Positions 23,201 to 34,319 of a DNA stretch of 64,000 bases are shown here, one piece after another. The DNA is from Ceratodon purpureus (lineage: Eukaryota > Streptophyta > Bryopsida > Pseudoditrichales > Ditrichaceae): positions 52,314,478 through 52,378,477 of the forward strand of contig CM026426.1 of the NCBI GenBank assembly GCA_014871385.1, read 5' to 3'. How positions within the stretch are numbered: the stretch's first letter is position 1; every line of letters starts with the position of its first letter. The notes below the pieces were generated by a model. It did no database searches, was not told the origin of the DNA, and was given only the letters and a program-made list of their open reading frames with translations. The position numbers were made by a program, and so were the translations under genes.

Positions 23201-26200
23201 AAATTTCACTTAGAAGAAGAACCAGGTTCATTTTGCTGCAGCCCCAAATTTGTGAGGCATGTAAAGACTATCAGTGCCATATAATTAATAAAATAAAATG
23301 AAGCTTTCAATTGTGTGCCATATAATAAATAAGTAAAATGAAGCCCCTGGTACTGCCGTTAACGGCAGTACATTTGGAGTCCATCGCGGGACTTAACATA
23401 CTTAACATCGAAGCCTCTGGTACTGCCGTTAACGGCAGTACATTACAGGTCCATCACGGCACTACAGAAAAAGCTGGAAAACGTACTGCCGTTAACGGCA
23501 GTACCAAACCAACACCATTGAATTACAAAAACAGTGAAGCCTCTGGTACTGCCGTTAACGGCAGTACATTAAGAGTCCATCGCGGCACAAAAAAAAAGAG
23601 CTTGACAATGTACTGCCGTTAACGGTAGTACCAGGGGCTTCATATTCGAAGTATTTAAAAACTCATTAACGAGTTTATAAGAAATGTAGCTAAAGCCCAT
23701 ATAATTCAGATTCCACTCATAAGTCGCATGCTAAAAGAGGAAACAAATTATTTACTTGGTACTGCCGTTACCGGCATTTCAAAAGGAGTCTTGCACGGAG
23801 AAACACAAAGACCATAAAAATGTACTGCCGTTAACGGCAGTACCAAAAGAGTATATCAAAACATCTAAATTTGATGCCGAATCAAAATTTTAGAAGTTGT
23901 AAAACAAACAAATTATCTGAAATATTTGATAATGAAAACGTTACCCGTGCCCACCACGTGACTTTGTGAAGCCAAGGAGGAAACACCGTGTCTGCAAAAG
24001 AAGGCTTGGGGAACCTGTGGGACTTTCGGATTGACTCCGGGGAGTTCCAGCGCTCTAACCACTTGATTTTCATCTTAGTTGGGATTGCAGATGTGGCAAA
24101 CATGTTCATTTTCTCCTGCTGCATTTCTGGGGACGGAAACTTCTCATAATGAAGTTTAATTTGCTCAAGAAATGCCGGTGTATGCTTCGGATCCGCCACC
24201 GGTAAAAGTTTCTTCAGCTCCCCTTGTTGAGTGGCTACGACTTTCTCAACTGCTTGTCGAACCCATTCATCTACAGACTTGTTTGTCCACATGTGCTTCT
24301 CGGGATACATTTCGTAGAATCGCTGCTCTGCACTTGAAGCCGCTTCTCCAATTTCTTGCTGTGGAATCAACAAGCAATGATATTAGAAAATCATTAAAGG
24401 TGAGGAAAGATTAAGCAATAAGTATTAAGGCAGTTGAGAATTACCTGGTATAGAAATGCATTGAGTGACTCTACAGTCAGAGTATACCAAGTCCTCTTTG
24501 CACCCGCTTGCTTCTTCTTGGCACTCTCAATTGCCGCACTTGGAACAAGCCCTTCAAAGTAACTGAATGGCTGCGGTGCAACACTCTGTATTCTAAAAAG
24601 TTTGTGGACCATATTCGTGGTCACATGAGACTTCTGATTTCTCCTGCACATTTAAGGATCAATCAGTTATTTAAAGATCCAAAATCTAAAAGGGTATCGT
24701 GATAAAATATAGAGACAGAATGCTTACCAATTAACTTCGTGTAAAGCCGCTATGACTGCTGGAACGTCGCCTTTCGGGTCCAGTATAATGCTCTCAACTT
24801 TGTAATGCCAGTTTAAGTCCCGGGAGTGATACTCGTTTATAATGGGATACCATGCCTGCAGCCGATGATTACCATCCCATACCATAAACATTTTATTAGA
24901 AAAGACCTTCAGATCCTCATCCTCTAGCAGCGTCTTTTCGAAAGCTTCATTAACCTCACGCCATTCCGGGCTCCAAGTGTTTGTGATAGCCGGAGTAACT
25001 TCAACATCAGATGCCCCAGGTTATCCTGAAGAGAGACATAGAAGAACCCGTTGCCTTCCAAGTATCCTGTCTTCACGAAGAACGATGCTAGCTGCGAAAC
25101 ATCTGTCTTCAAATATGGCCTCACAACTGGAAGAGACTGCATCCGACAAAGTGGTATAAACAATCTGCCCTTAGCTTTAGGCTCCCACTTCAAGTCACCC
25201 AACCGCAACGCAGTATTCGGAATCTCCTTCTCAACAAGATCATGAAGCTTTGCTTTAACTTCGCTCTCTGTTAAGGAGATAGCATCTGCACAAGAATATA
25301 GACAAAGAATCATAACGTCAGATCCAAGTAACAAGAGTACAAGCAAATTCACGCGTGTGTTCAAAGCAGTACCAATAGAGTAATGATATGAGACTTGCAA
25401 TTAGATTTAAAAGAACTGCCGTGAGAGACATTACTAAATCACAAGCTAAACAGAGCACAATGGTGCCTTTTAATAAGTATGGTCGAATTTTAGAGACAAT
25501 TAAAAAGCAACCAATTTGAGTGCCGTTAACAACAAAAGTCCACAAAAACAGTCGTTACAGCTGAGTAACTCCATTACATATCACTGGCATCGATATCGAA
25601 AATTCAACACTGTTTATGTACTGCCGTTAACGGCAGTACATTTGAAGCAAGAAAAGATGTCAAATCGAAAACATGAAAATGTACTGCCGTTAACGGCAGT
25701 ACTGAAGCGGCATACTGCAATGGTCCACGACGATGGTCAGTTATCATCAACAATACTCTAACAACTAGATGAACCGAGCTAAAAATCGCATTCTGGAGTC
25801 GAAAGATGAGACATCCAACAGGCCTGAAAACATACTGCCGTTAACGGCAGTACAAAATCATCCAACTGAAAGCTCACATCTTGTTGGATGATTTTGTACT
25901 GCCGTTAACGGCAGTATGTTTTCGGTCCGCAATGATGCCAAAACATAGGATTATTTTGGTCAGACAGAATGTACTGCCGTTAACGGCAGTATAAATGCAG
26001 TGTGTAAACCGTTAGAGGATTAACATTCAATGGTCCCTTATAATTGTCCATTTTCTTAAGTTAGTGTTACTAAAACAGCATCTTCATACATTTAAAACTT
26101 AAATTATAATAAAATTCCCTCAAAAATGAGCTGCCGTTAAAGGCAGTACCAAAAAGGAACTAAACAGAGACATAGATTAGCGGCTACATGGGTACTGCCG

Positions 26201-28657
26201 TTAACGGCAGTACCCTGAGGACGTCTTAAATTGCAAAATATTGAGAAATTCATCACATAGTCTGGGTCAATATCCGTTCATGGAGGGTCGTAAAATGCCT
26301 CACAAATGTACTGCCGTTAACGGCAGTACAAAATCAACATACTAATAATTCTGAAAAAGTCTTGGGTTGCACATATAATCAATCAGAAATCTAAGGCCAA
26401 CTATTGCGCACGACACAAATTAAATGCGTTGCTTTTGTACTGCCGTTAACGGCAGTACGTTTGAGGTCAGTCAATATATCAAACCGGAGGATTTAAAATG
26501 TAGTTCCGTTAACGGCACTAATTGTCAACTCCCACTAAGGTACTCTAACAATGAGTTTATCTTCGAACCAAAACAACATGATAAATAATATAATGCCTTC
26601 TAAACTGTACTGCCGTTAACGGCAGTACATGATTCGGAACTAAACTAGAACGAAGATGAGCGGCGACATGGGTACTGCCGTTAACGGCAGTACCCTGAAA
26701 ACATTTTCTATTGCGAAGTCGAAGAGATGTGCACACCTAGTCTGGAGACTGTTACCGGCAGTTACCGTTAACGGCAGTACAATTTGTGATGTACATGAGA
26801 TTGGAGATTGACTGCTCTATTAGAACTGCCGTTAACGGCAGTACCTTATTGGTCCTTGAAAAATTCATCCTCAATCATCTGCTGTGAATAGTTAATACAA
26901 TTTGTTAGTATAATACTGCTAGAAAACTTTGAATACTCTCGTTTAAAGGTGATATCTATTTCATTTGATTTACGCAATATGGTGAATATCGGGCTACACT
27001 TTGATTAGAAAATAGGTTAGTACGATTACTTAATTATACCTATACCACTTAAGGCTTATTTACAAACAATCTTCTAAGACTTTGACACAGAATCTAACTG
27101 AGCGTCCACACTAGTAATGTTAACGGCAGTACCGTTTCATCTAGAACTATGTAAGCAAATGTCGTGCCAAAATTGTACAGCCGTTAACGGCAGTACTTCT
27201 ACAGGGCCTTTCATCAATCTCAAATCGAGCATTCTTTGAATAAGACTACCCTTGAAGTTTAACTATGACTAAAGGATACGTAAAAATAAATGACATTATA
27301 ATGTTGGCAATCAGGCTTAATGTAAAGAGAAAGTGATAATTAATGGCAATAACTTAGAACAGTATGCTAATGCTAATGGCCACATTAGTACTGCCGTTAA
27401 CGGTAGTACGTTTGTGAAGCAAATCACAAACATTGAAGACCCGGCTGCCGAGAAAATACACAGGCGTACTTTGCAACATCAACCTATATTCAAAGAATCT
27501 GTGTCAACGTTTGTAATGCCGTTAACGGCAGTACTATCGACGAGCAAATAAGTCAGAGCTTAATAATCGTAGAAAAAATGAAACCCATCTAAAGAACGAC
27601 CTAACTCCAAAGAATCATACGGCCTGTCTGTAGATGAATTACGAGTGCAATTTCAAATAACAAAACACGCAGTGCAGCAAGTGAACAAATATGGCTTACC
27701 TTCAGACTGCTCCGGCCTCGGCTCGTTATCAGCGTCGTCCTCTTCATCGTCCTCATTGTCGTTGTCATCCTCACCGTCATGGCCATCTTCACCGCCATGG
27801 CCATCGTCACCGCCATGGCCATCCACATCTTGCATGTTCTCGTCTTCATTGCCGTTTCTCTCCGTAGGCAAATCAGAATGAGGCGTCCTTAAAGCCTTGT
27901 CCTGCGTCACTTCTTCTTTGGATTGCTCCGATGCCTCCTGCTGCGTACCCATCATCAAACACGTTCACAGTAAATAGTCTAATCCAAATCTGCAAAAACT
28001 GCTATTGCGAAAGCTCTCAACCCCCTCAATCAGCTAACCAAATAGACTTGTACCCCGAAAGAAGTAAATGAGCTAACCCGATTCTCACACTGAACTCACG
28101 ATAACGAATCTCCTGCAGCAAGGAAGGTGTCCAAGCTTAACCCTAAAGGAAGCCAGAGAAGATGAGCACATAAACTGAAATGAAGATAAGTCGAAGGCAG
28201 TATTGGAGGTGGTAAAGGATGGGCGATCTTAACGAGGTCTTAATTATTTGGGGAACCTAAAATAAGCTACCCGGCGATGTTAACTGTCGTGTCAAAGGTT
28301 GGTAATAATAACACTCAGTAGGCAATTGAGTAAAATTCAGTAGGCTATTTTCGAAGATAAAACATGATAGCAGATGAAACATACCTTATTTCCAGCGCTT
28401 ACACTTGTATCAGATACCACGACTTTTGAGTTTTGATGCTTGTGACGTCTTCCGTAACGCAATGTGCTATCTTCTTCAATGCCCCCCAATGCTGAATCTC
28501 CGTCTGTCTTCTCAAAGTCTAATGCTCTAGTTATGCCATCCTTCTGAAATCTTTCAGCCTCTTTTCTAGCTCTAGCCATCTTACTACGTCTAAGGGCCTT
28601 AGTGCTACTAAAATGAGACGACACTTTCTTTCGCCGCTTCTTAGGTATAGCCAGCAT
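20265..28657 (-). CDS. ParB-like + beta-class DNA methyltransferase protein of the MULE (10 exons, ~1216 aa)
   Basis: Proposed exons: 28657-28385, 27940-27700, 25285-24728, 24643-24445, 24358-23945, 22604-21681, 21591-21241, 21130-20851, 20770-20575 and 20478-20265. All have GT-AG borders and agreeing phases. Residues 1-170 are basic then very acidic (GHGGDDGHGGEDG repeats). Near residue 309 VWDGNHRLQAW resembles a ParB/sulfiredoxin-type motif. From about 890 the methyltransferase motifs appear in permuted order: DLVIADFPDG (position of motif IV, normally DPPY-like), GALLIFAP, AYVLVRSFGA, then EGKPWRGPKEKSFPLLQTLI (X), VDLTAGTGASVRAA (I) and NIVALEGDREIY (II). This order is that of beta-class N4-cytosine/N6-adenine enzymes. 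Two breaks are seen: a 1-base loss in the C-run 25014-25017 and an in-frame TAG at 22023-22025. With the lost base restored the length is a multiple of three. Confidence 0.7.
22882..23843. repeat. Palindrome array A, in intron 5 of the methyltransferase gene
   Basis: Nine copies of a 22 bp palindrome (half-site GTACTGCCGTT plus its reverse complement). Starts: 22882, 22945, 23350, 23420, 23483, 23546, 23610 (one change), 23759 (diverged) and 23822. Start-to-start distances are 63, 405, 70, 63, 63, 64, 149 and 63 bp. Several spacers share a weak consensus (AGTCCATC.CGGCAC then AAAGCT), so some pairs are old duplications. The host intron spans 22605-23944. Confidence 0.95.
25618..27534. repeat. 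Palindrome array B, in intron 2 of the methyltransferase gene
   Basis: Eighteen copies of the same 22 bp palindrome. Perfect copies start at 25618, 25681, 26192, 26308, 26437, 26607 and 26672. Single-change copies start at 25832, 25896, 25971, 26823, 27175, 27388 and 27513. More diverged copies start near 26128, 26500, 26759 and 27111. Pairs are again 63-65 bp apart (25618/25681, 25832/25896, 26128/26192, 26437/26500, 26607/26672, 26759/26823, 27111/27175), and some larger gaps are close to twice that (129, 125). The intron is 25286-27699, 2.4 kb, and the array fills most of it. Confidence 0.95.
25826..25923. repeat. 98 bp inverted repeat built around two palindromes
   Basis: Arms 25826-25866 and 25883-25923 are exact reverse complements over 41 bases (starting GAAAACATACTG and ending ATCATCCAAC), separated by a 16-base loop. 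Each arm contains one 22 bp palindrome, so the DNA could form one large hairpin or two small ones. Confidence 0.9.
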
Positions 28658-29239
28658 AGCACACTCAAAACATTAAGAGGCAAACAGCAAAATGATAGGT
28701 TACACTCATAACAGCAAAATGCACACACACCCTAGAAAATAGATGACAAGAGCTTCAGTCATTTCTTATATAGAGTCCTCTCATAATAACGAAGAATACA
28801 TGGATGAACGATATCTGTCCTCTACAACATTGACATTCAATTGAATCTGCAGACTTTCAAATCGTGCAAAGCCACAATTGAAGGGATTTTCTATTTACAA
28901 CTATAAATAACAATTCCAATACCAGATCTAACTAGAGTTTATTTCAAAGACGGCTATGCCTAATAATGTGCAAACATTAGACGAGTAGAAAGTGGACCAT
29001 GATGCGAATTTTAAAAATACTTTGGAATGACACGTCTGCACACCAAACGACGGCTCCATAATTGATTCATTCTATTCTCTCATAGTCCTTTTCATCTACG
29101 AATATGAGGTATATAGAATTCACTTAAATGAATGTGTAATTCTACTTAGAATAAATAGAGTGAGCACAATGTCCTATTCCTCTCAATTCGTGTTCACAAA
29201 TTCTTTTAGCACCAGTTCATTCTATCAGCACATCTTAGC
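28658..29239. promoter_or_regulatory. Bidirectional promoter region of the MULE
   Basis: 582 bp separate the start codons of the methyltransferase gene (minus) and the transposase gene (plus). A minus-strand CTATATAAG (28765-28773) lies about 110 bp before the methyltransferase ATG. A plus-strand TATATAG (29110-29116) lies about 125 bp before the transposase ATG. None of the 22 bp palindromes lies here. Confidence 0.5.
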
Positions 29240-32200
29240 ATGGCTCATCTCCCTGCAAACAGAGTGTTAGGCATGGCCGTGCTCAGAGCACACGGTGTTG
29301 GTATTCCACTTACAGTACGTGTAGATGAGGATGGCTTGGCTCTTGTGACGGCACAACGCCTTAGCCTCAGATTTCACTTCAGAGAGGAGACTATCTGTTT
29401 AGAGGAAGAAATTTATGATGATGAGACAAATGAGATTACACATACGCTAGATCAGGTTTCTGAGAAAGATGATGATGATAACAGGTTCTGGAACCTTTAT
29501 CCTGGTAGATACAGAGTTTATGGTCTTACAGAGTCCGAGATGCAGGCGTCTACTGAGATTCTAACTCCTCGTAGATCATCTACTGTTCAGACTCCTCTGC
29601 CTCGTGATGTGAAGGTTAAGGTAGAGCCTGGCTTGGACACTCCTGATGTAACACCAGTCATCTCCCTCTCATCAGATGAGGAGACTAGTCCTATCAAGGC
29701 ATCACCTGCTTTGCCTAGAGAGACTGTAGTATCTAGCACGCCAGCTACACTACCAGAGAAATGTGCCAATACCTCACAGACATCAAAGGAGGAGACTGTC
29801 AATGTACTGCCACTCATCAGGACACTTGCAGAGAGACCTGGGAGGAAAAATATTCTGAAGAGAATAGATTTCTCCACAGTTCGTCAGGAGAAGGTGGAGT
29901 ACTTACCTGCAGTCTTCAACAACAATGTCATATTTGAGCTCCCTCCAGTTGGTGACGGGGCTTCCAAGACGCAAGCGAAGGCTATGAAGGGGATGGACAA
30001 GCGGTACGACGGCCACATTTGGACGAAAACAATCACTACCAACATCACTAACGAGTTCGGCCTGTCGTTCCGCTATTCTAGCTGCGTTGGTTGGCTGCGA
30101 TGCGTCAACAAAGAATGTATCCTAGGGCATGTATCCATCAAGGAACACATAATCATCCAGTGAAGGTTGGAGACTATAGAGACACTAAGGAGGAGATCAA
30201 TAGCTTGATTGAAGAACAGGTGGAGAATATTCCCCGGGCTACGAAGAGCGCCGTTGTCTTGGAGGCTAGCAAGATCCTGATTGGGAACTACCTCCTACAG
30301 CCTGAGGACGCACCACCGAAGAAGCTCACTATGGAGGAGCTCATTCCTGTACTTGACCGGTGCAAGGACATTGCTTCCCCAAATATCCGCAACAAGGTGA
30401 TGACGTTCAAGCGAATTGGAAGATACGGAGTGATGGACGCCATCACCAAACTCCTTGGGATCAGTTTGTGGGCCTTCGTCCAAGAGAACAAGTTCCCGGG
30501 CCAAGGAGCTGACAGAGAGAAGGTCTTCGTCTTCAAGATGTCAGAAGTTGGGCCGGGTTGTGGTGTCGACTTAGTCACCAGAATGCAACCTGGTGGGGAT
30601 CTTGACAATGCTTGGATTATGTTCGACCACGTGAAGCGTGTACGGGATTGGTCCACGATGGCTTGCCATGTTTATGACGCCACCTACTGCCGCGTCATGA
30701 CGATTGCAAGTTGCGACATGCAATCCGAGGACACCGAGGCTCAGCTGGTCTTCTGGAAGAACCTAAACAGCGTTATGGAGAGGAATGGCGTTGCAGCGCC
30801 AAACTTTAAAGGCTTCATGGCGGACAATGCACAAGCAAATTGGAATGCGGTGCGTATTCTCTACAGAAACGGCAACAAAGAAGACAAAATGGAGGATCGG
30901 GAAAGGTCATGCTTGTTCCACTCGACCCAGAACATGGTCCAGTACACTGACAAGTACTTCCTCGAAGAGCTCCGGGAACAGCACAAGAAGATGTGCAACC
31001 AGTATAGGACAGCAACGACTTTGACAGAGGCGGACACTCTTTATCACGCGTTGCAGGCATGGTGGATATCTACTGGGGTCCTGGGAGAGAAGGCCCTAAC
31101 CAATCTGGGGACTTGGCTCGCATTCTGGCACCACCGCTATCGTCAATGGGGTGGATTCATGTCTGCGGTATGATGCTACTAAACCCTGCTGCAGTACTTG
31201 TTTTCTGTAGAGGTAAATTTACTCAACATCACTTCTATAATTGATCCTAATTATTGTAATTGCTCAAACTGCAGAAATTTACTGAAGAAGAACTCACAGA
31301 GATGCCGACCTGTAACCTCGCCGAAACAGTTCACAATAAGTGGTTACAAGCATCAGGTAACAACGGCAGCGACCTCTATGTTGCGACTGTGGACGATTAC
31401 GTTCGCGGCTTTCTGCAGGTTGTAAACTACTACCAGTTCCTGAAAGGAGATGTAGGCGGAACTGGACCTTCAAAGAAGGAACTCAAGCTTCAAATGGCGG
31501 AACGCTTGGCGAAGAAAACAGGAAATCCTAAAGTCCTTAAAGATCCCATGCTGGATATGCCTGGTGCAGATGAGTTCTGCACCCGTGAGCCTGTCCTGGC
31601 CGGAGCAGAGGTGTTTGGATCACAGAAGCGTAAGGCGGACGTTCCCATCGGAGCTGACGAGGAGTCACACCGACCAGACAAGGTTAACTTCTCACGTCCT
31701 AGAGGTGTTGGACGCAACGTTCGAGCTCGCACTGTCCAGCTGCCCATCATCGTCGAGGACGATTCTGAAGAAGAAGAGGCCCAAGAATCTCCCGCCCAAG
31801 AAGCTTACTCGCCCCCAACGTCTCCTGTGAACGAGGTCGGCGTTCGCCATGTCAACGCTGTTGAAGAAACCAAGGTTGATGTGAAGGAGTGGCACATTGC
31901 AAGACTTCACAGAGCTTCTGCAAAGTGCTGCTGGGCCCAAAGAGCTGGTACAAAAAAGAAGTGCACTGAGAGAATTGTCAGGGGCCCAAACTTCACTGCT
32001 GCACCGACCTACACCGGAGTTTGGACAAACTATCGCAGGAATACGGTTGAGAGGACAGAGTTTTTCTTCTGCTCCGATGATATTGAGCGCTGCGTGAAAG
32101 GCACAAGGCGCAAGTGGGTTGCACACTACTCCAAGGACCTCGAAGTGCCGCCGATTCCAGAGGTGTGGCCTGTAAAACTAGGTACTAACCTGAAGCTTAA

Positions 32201-32759
32201 TGAGATCCTCGCCCTTGAAGCTGCAGGGTTCCAACTCCCGCCGAAGAAGCCTGTCTCCCCAAGACGTCTCTTCTCGTCTGCTCCGCCTCCTGCAAACCTC
32301 GCTTCGTTGCCGATTCCAGCAGAGGCTGACCGCTACCCTAGTAAGCGAGATGGGAAGATGGTCAAACGCACAGCAACTCGACCTAACCCAGCGCAGCGAC
32401 TCTCCATGGGCTCCTCTCAGTCCCTCAAGGCTCGCCTCCGTTCCATCACCATGATACCTCATCCAGGCCATGGTTGCATTATCGGGGTGGATTCGGGCGT
32501 TGCTCCAAACATCACACAGTACAACATCACCATCACCTCTTACCCGAGTTGCACTTGTCCAGCTTTCAGGAAGATGATGACTAAGTTTCGAGGTAAGATA
32601 CAGTTTTCATACTGTAAACATATTTACTACATCCTTTTAAAGGTCTGCAACCGTAATCCGGAGGCCGAGCTTTTCATCCATGCGCCTACCTTTAGTTTCA
32701 ACGAAGTCAAGCTAGTCCTAGAGAGCGGAATCTTGACACACCCCTTGGCCAAAAAATAG
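29240..32759 (+). CDS. MULE transposase with zinc finger and SWIM finger (2 exons)
   Basis: Exon 1 is 29240-31167, the intron 31168-31274, and exon 2 is 31275-32759, about 1137 residues. Start ATG gives MAHLPANRVLGMAVLRAHG. The N-terminal third has VKVEPG (SUMO-site-like) and VISLSSDEE (SUMO-interaction-like). A zinc finger reads SCVGWLRCVNKEC then ACIHQGTHNHP (C-C...H-H, GCM/FLYWCH/WRKY-like). The catalytic region has CHVYDATYC (about residue 478), GFMADNAQANW (about 527) and the MULE C-x2-H motif SCLFHSTQ. The third acidic residue was not assigned. Exon 2 opens with MPTCNLAETVHNKWLQASG and ends with a SWIM finger (CTCPAFRKM...SYCKHIYYIL). The frame shifts once inside the zinc finger near 30118, so this copy may be defective or misread there. 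Confidence 0.8.
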
Positions 32760-33018
32760 GAGGCACTATACTATTTTGGTCTCAAGTATGCATAGTGGAC
32801 AGTGGTACATGCGGATACTTAGCCGGAGGTGATTGAATTTTTCCTTGTACTGAGTCAGCAATACAAATCTCGTATTGCCTATTTCAATATAAAGGTTTTG
32901 TCATTCACATTTATTACGTTGTATTACAATACCATTCATTTCAACAAGTGGCATTTGTTATTTATATCAACGCACAATTGGACTGTACTCAGTCCATGAA
33001 TACATTCAAATATAGATT

Positions 33019-33519
33019 TTATTCCTTGAACTTAATGCGTTTAGGTATCCCCTTCGCATTTTCAGCACAATCACGAACTACCTCCTGCACTACAGGACAA
33101 GCTACATTGACATTCATTGTTCGTTCCCTAATTGGCACTTGTCGTGGGCGGGGACGTTTCAACAATGGAATAGCTTCACTCTTTCCACGTAATGCCTCCC
33201 TAGAATAAGTCCCCGGTGGAATCTTCCCGACCTTGGAGTATGCATGAGGTGCGAAAGGGATAATCGGTTCCTCCTGGGTAACTCCGAGAACGCGTGGCTC
33301 TTCTACAGCCACTATGTCTCCTATCACATCTATTTTTGCTTCCACGCCATCATTTTCAAAATGCCCTTCATTGCACCCATTCAACTCCTCTTCTCCCTCG
33401 ACCTCCTCGTACGGATGAAATGGGCCAAGGACATCACCAAGTGAGATAGTGGTTTCCCCGGCAACTTCCATATCACAACACGCTCTTCTTGGAACTTGAT
33501 TCAAGAAGAGCACGAACAA
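33019..33519 (-). CDS. Small acidic protein next to the MULE right end (up to 166 aa)
   Basis: An intact minus-strand frame, tail-to-tail with the transposase gene. The ATG at 33519 (MFVLFLNQVPRR) or the internal one near 33472 (MEVAGETTISLGDV) could start it. The centre is acidic (YEEVEGEEELNG) and the C-terminus basic (PKRIKFKE at the end, LLKRPRPRQVPIRERT before it). No family was recognised. Its intact frame and position inside the element suggest an accessory transposon protein. Confidence 0.5.
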   Translation of the reverse strand: MFVLFLNQVPRRACCDMEVAGETTISLGDVLGPFHPYEEVEGEEELNGCNEGHFENDGVEAKIDVIGDIVAVEEPRVLGVTQEEPIIPFAPHAYSKVGKIPPGTYSREALRGKSEAIPLLKRPRPRQVPIRERTMNVNVACPVVQEVVRDCAENAKGIPKRIKFKE

Positions 33520-33818
33520 AGAGGATGAGAGCTTCTACTGCCACTACTTAAATATTGAGGAGGTAGATGCTCGGCGCCCTTGAATAGTGGGATATATAAG
33601 AAGGTTTAAATATTATAACACTCCATGGCATGAGTAGGTTTGTCATCACTGTTTTGATAAAATACCCTAAACCATCAATGGAGAGTGAACTAGAAGGTCT
33701 TTCAAAAGATAAAAGATAAAAAATGAAAAGGTAAAGACTTAGATGATAGTAAACTGGAGGACGAATGAAAAAAAAAAAGTGTTTAAAAAAAGTAGAAATC
33801 AAAAAAGATAAAAGATAA

Positions 33819-33863
<45 letters not shown>

Positions 33864-34319
33864 TTGAAGAAAAAAAAGAAAACAGTGTAAAATAAACTAA
33901 AATTAATGATAATAGAAAATAAAAACAATGAAAAGATAAAAGGTATGAAATTTGAAAATAATTAAAAAATGATTAAAGATAAAAAGAATAAATGATAAGA
34001 AAGAGTTAAAAGATAAAATGTTAAAAAAAATTAAAAATTAAATAAATATAAGATAATAAATGCAACTTCTAGATGATGCATTAATATGAACCGTAAATAG
34101 TATTTAAAAATAAATCCAAGAAGGGAATAACACAAATGAAAAATCAAATTTATCAGAAATAGTGAATTCCAGTCCACGGTTATAGGGTCATAATTATTAC
34201 CAAAAATAGTAATATTCTCAGAGTATTCTAAAAATATTCTGAGAATATTCAAATTTGCTAATAATAGTTTTTATTTTTAGTAATAATATTACTGTTTTTA
34301 GATTTAGACCTCTATTTTC
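33520..34319. other. AT-rich MULE right subterminal region with (TA)n
   Basis: Extremely A-rich plus-strand sequence with many GATAAAA-like words. A TA dinucleotide run spans about 33820-33861. No gene is seen. Confidence 0.7.

Noticed and set aside
22809-23622. Short proteins with repeated GTAVNGST
   Set aside because: They are only translations of the palindrome and fall in an intron.
27109-27120. CACTAGTAATG inside the MULE as a transposon end
   Set aside because: It lies next to a diverged palindrome in intron 2 with no partner end or duplication.
22882-27534. Palindromes as a CRISPR-like array
   Set aside because: Spacers vary in length and share a common ancestor in several cases, repeats are perfect palindromes, and the context is introns of a plant transposon.
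22882-27534. Each 22 bp palindrome as a tiny inserted element
   Set aside because: No target duplications flank the sites, and regular 63-65 bp spacing does not fit random insertion.
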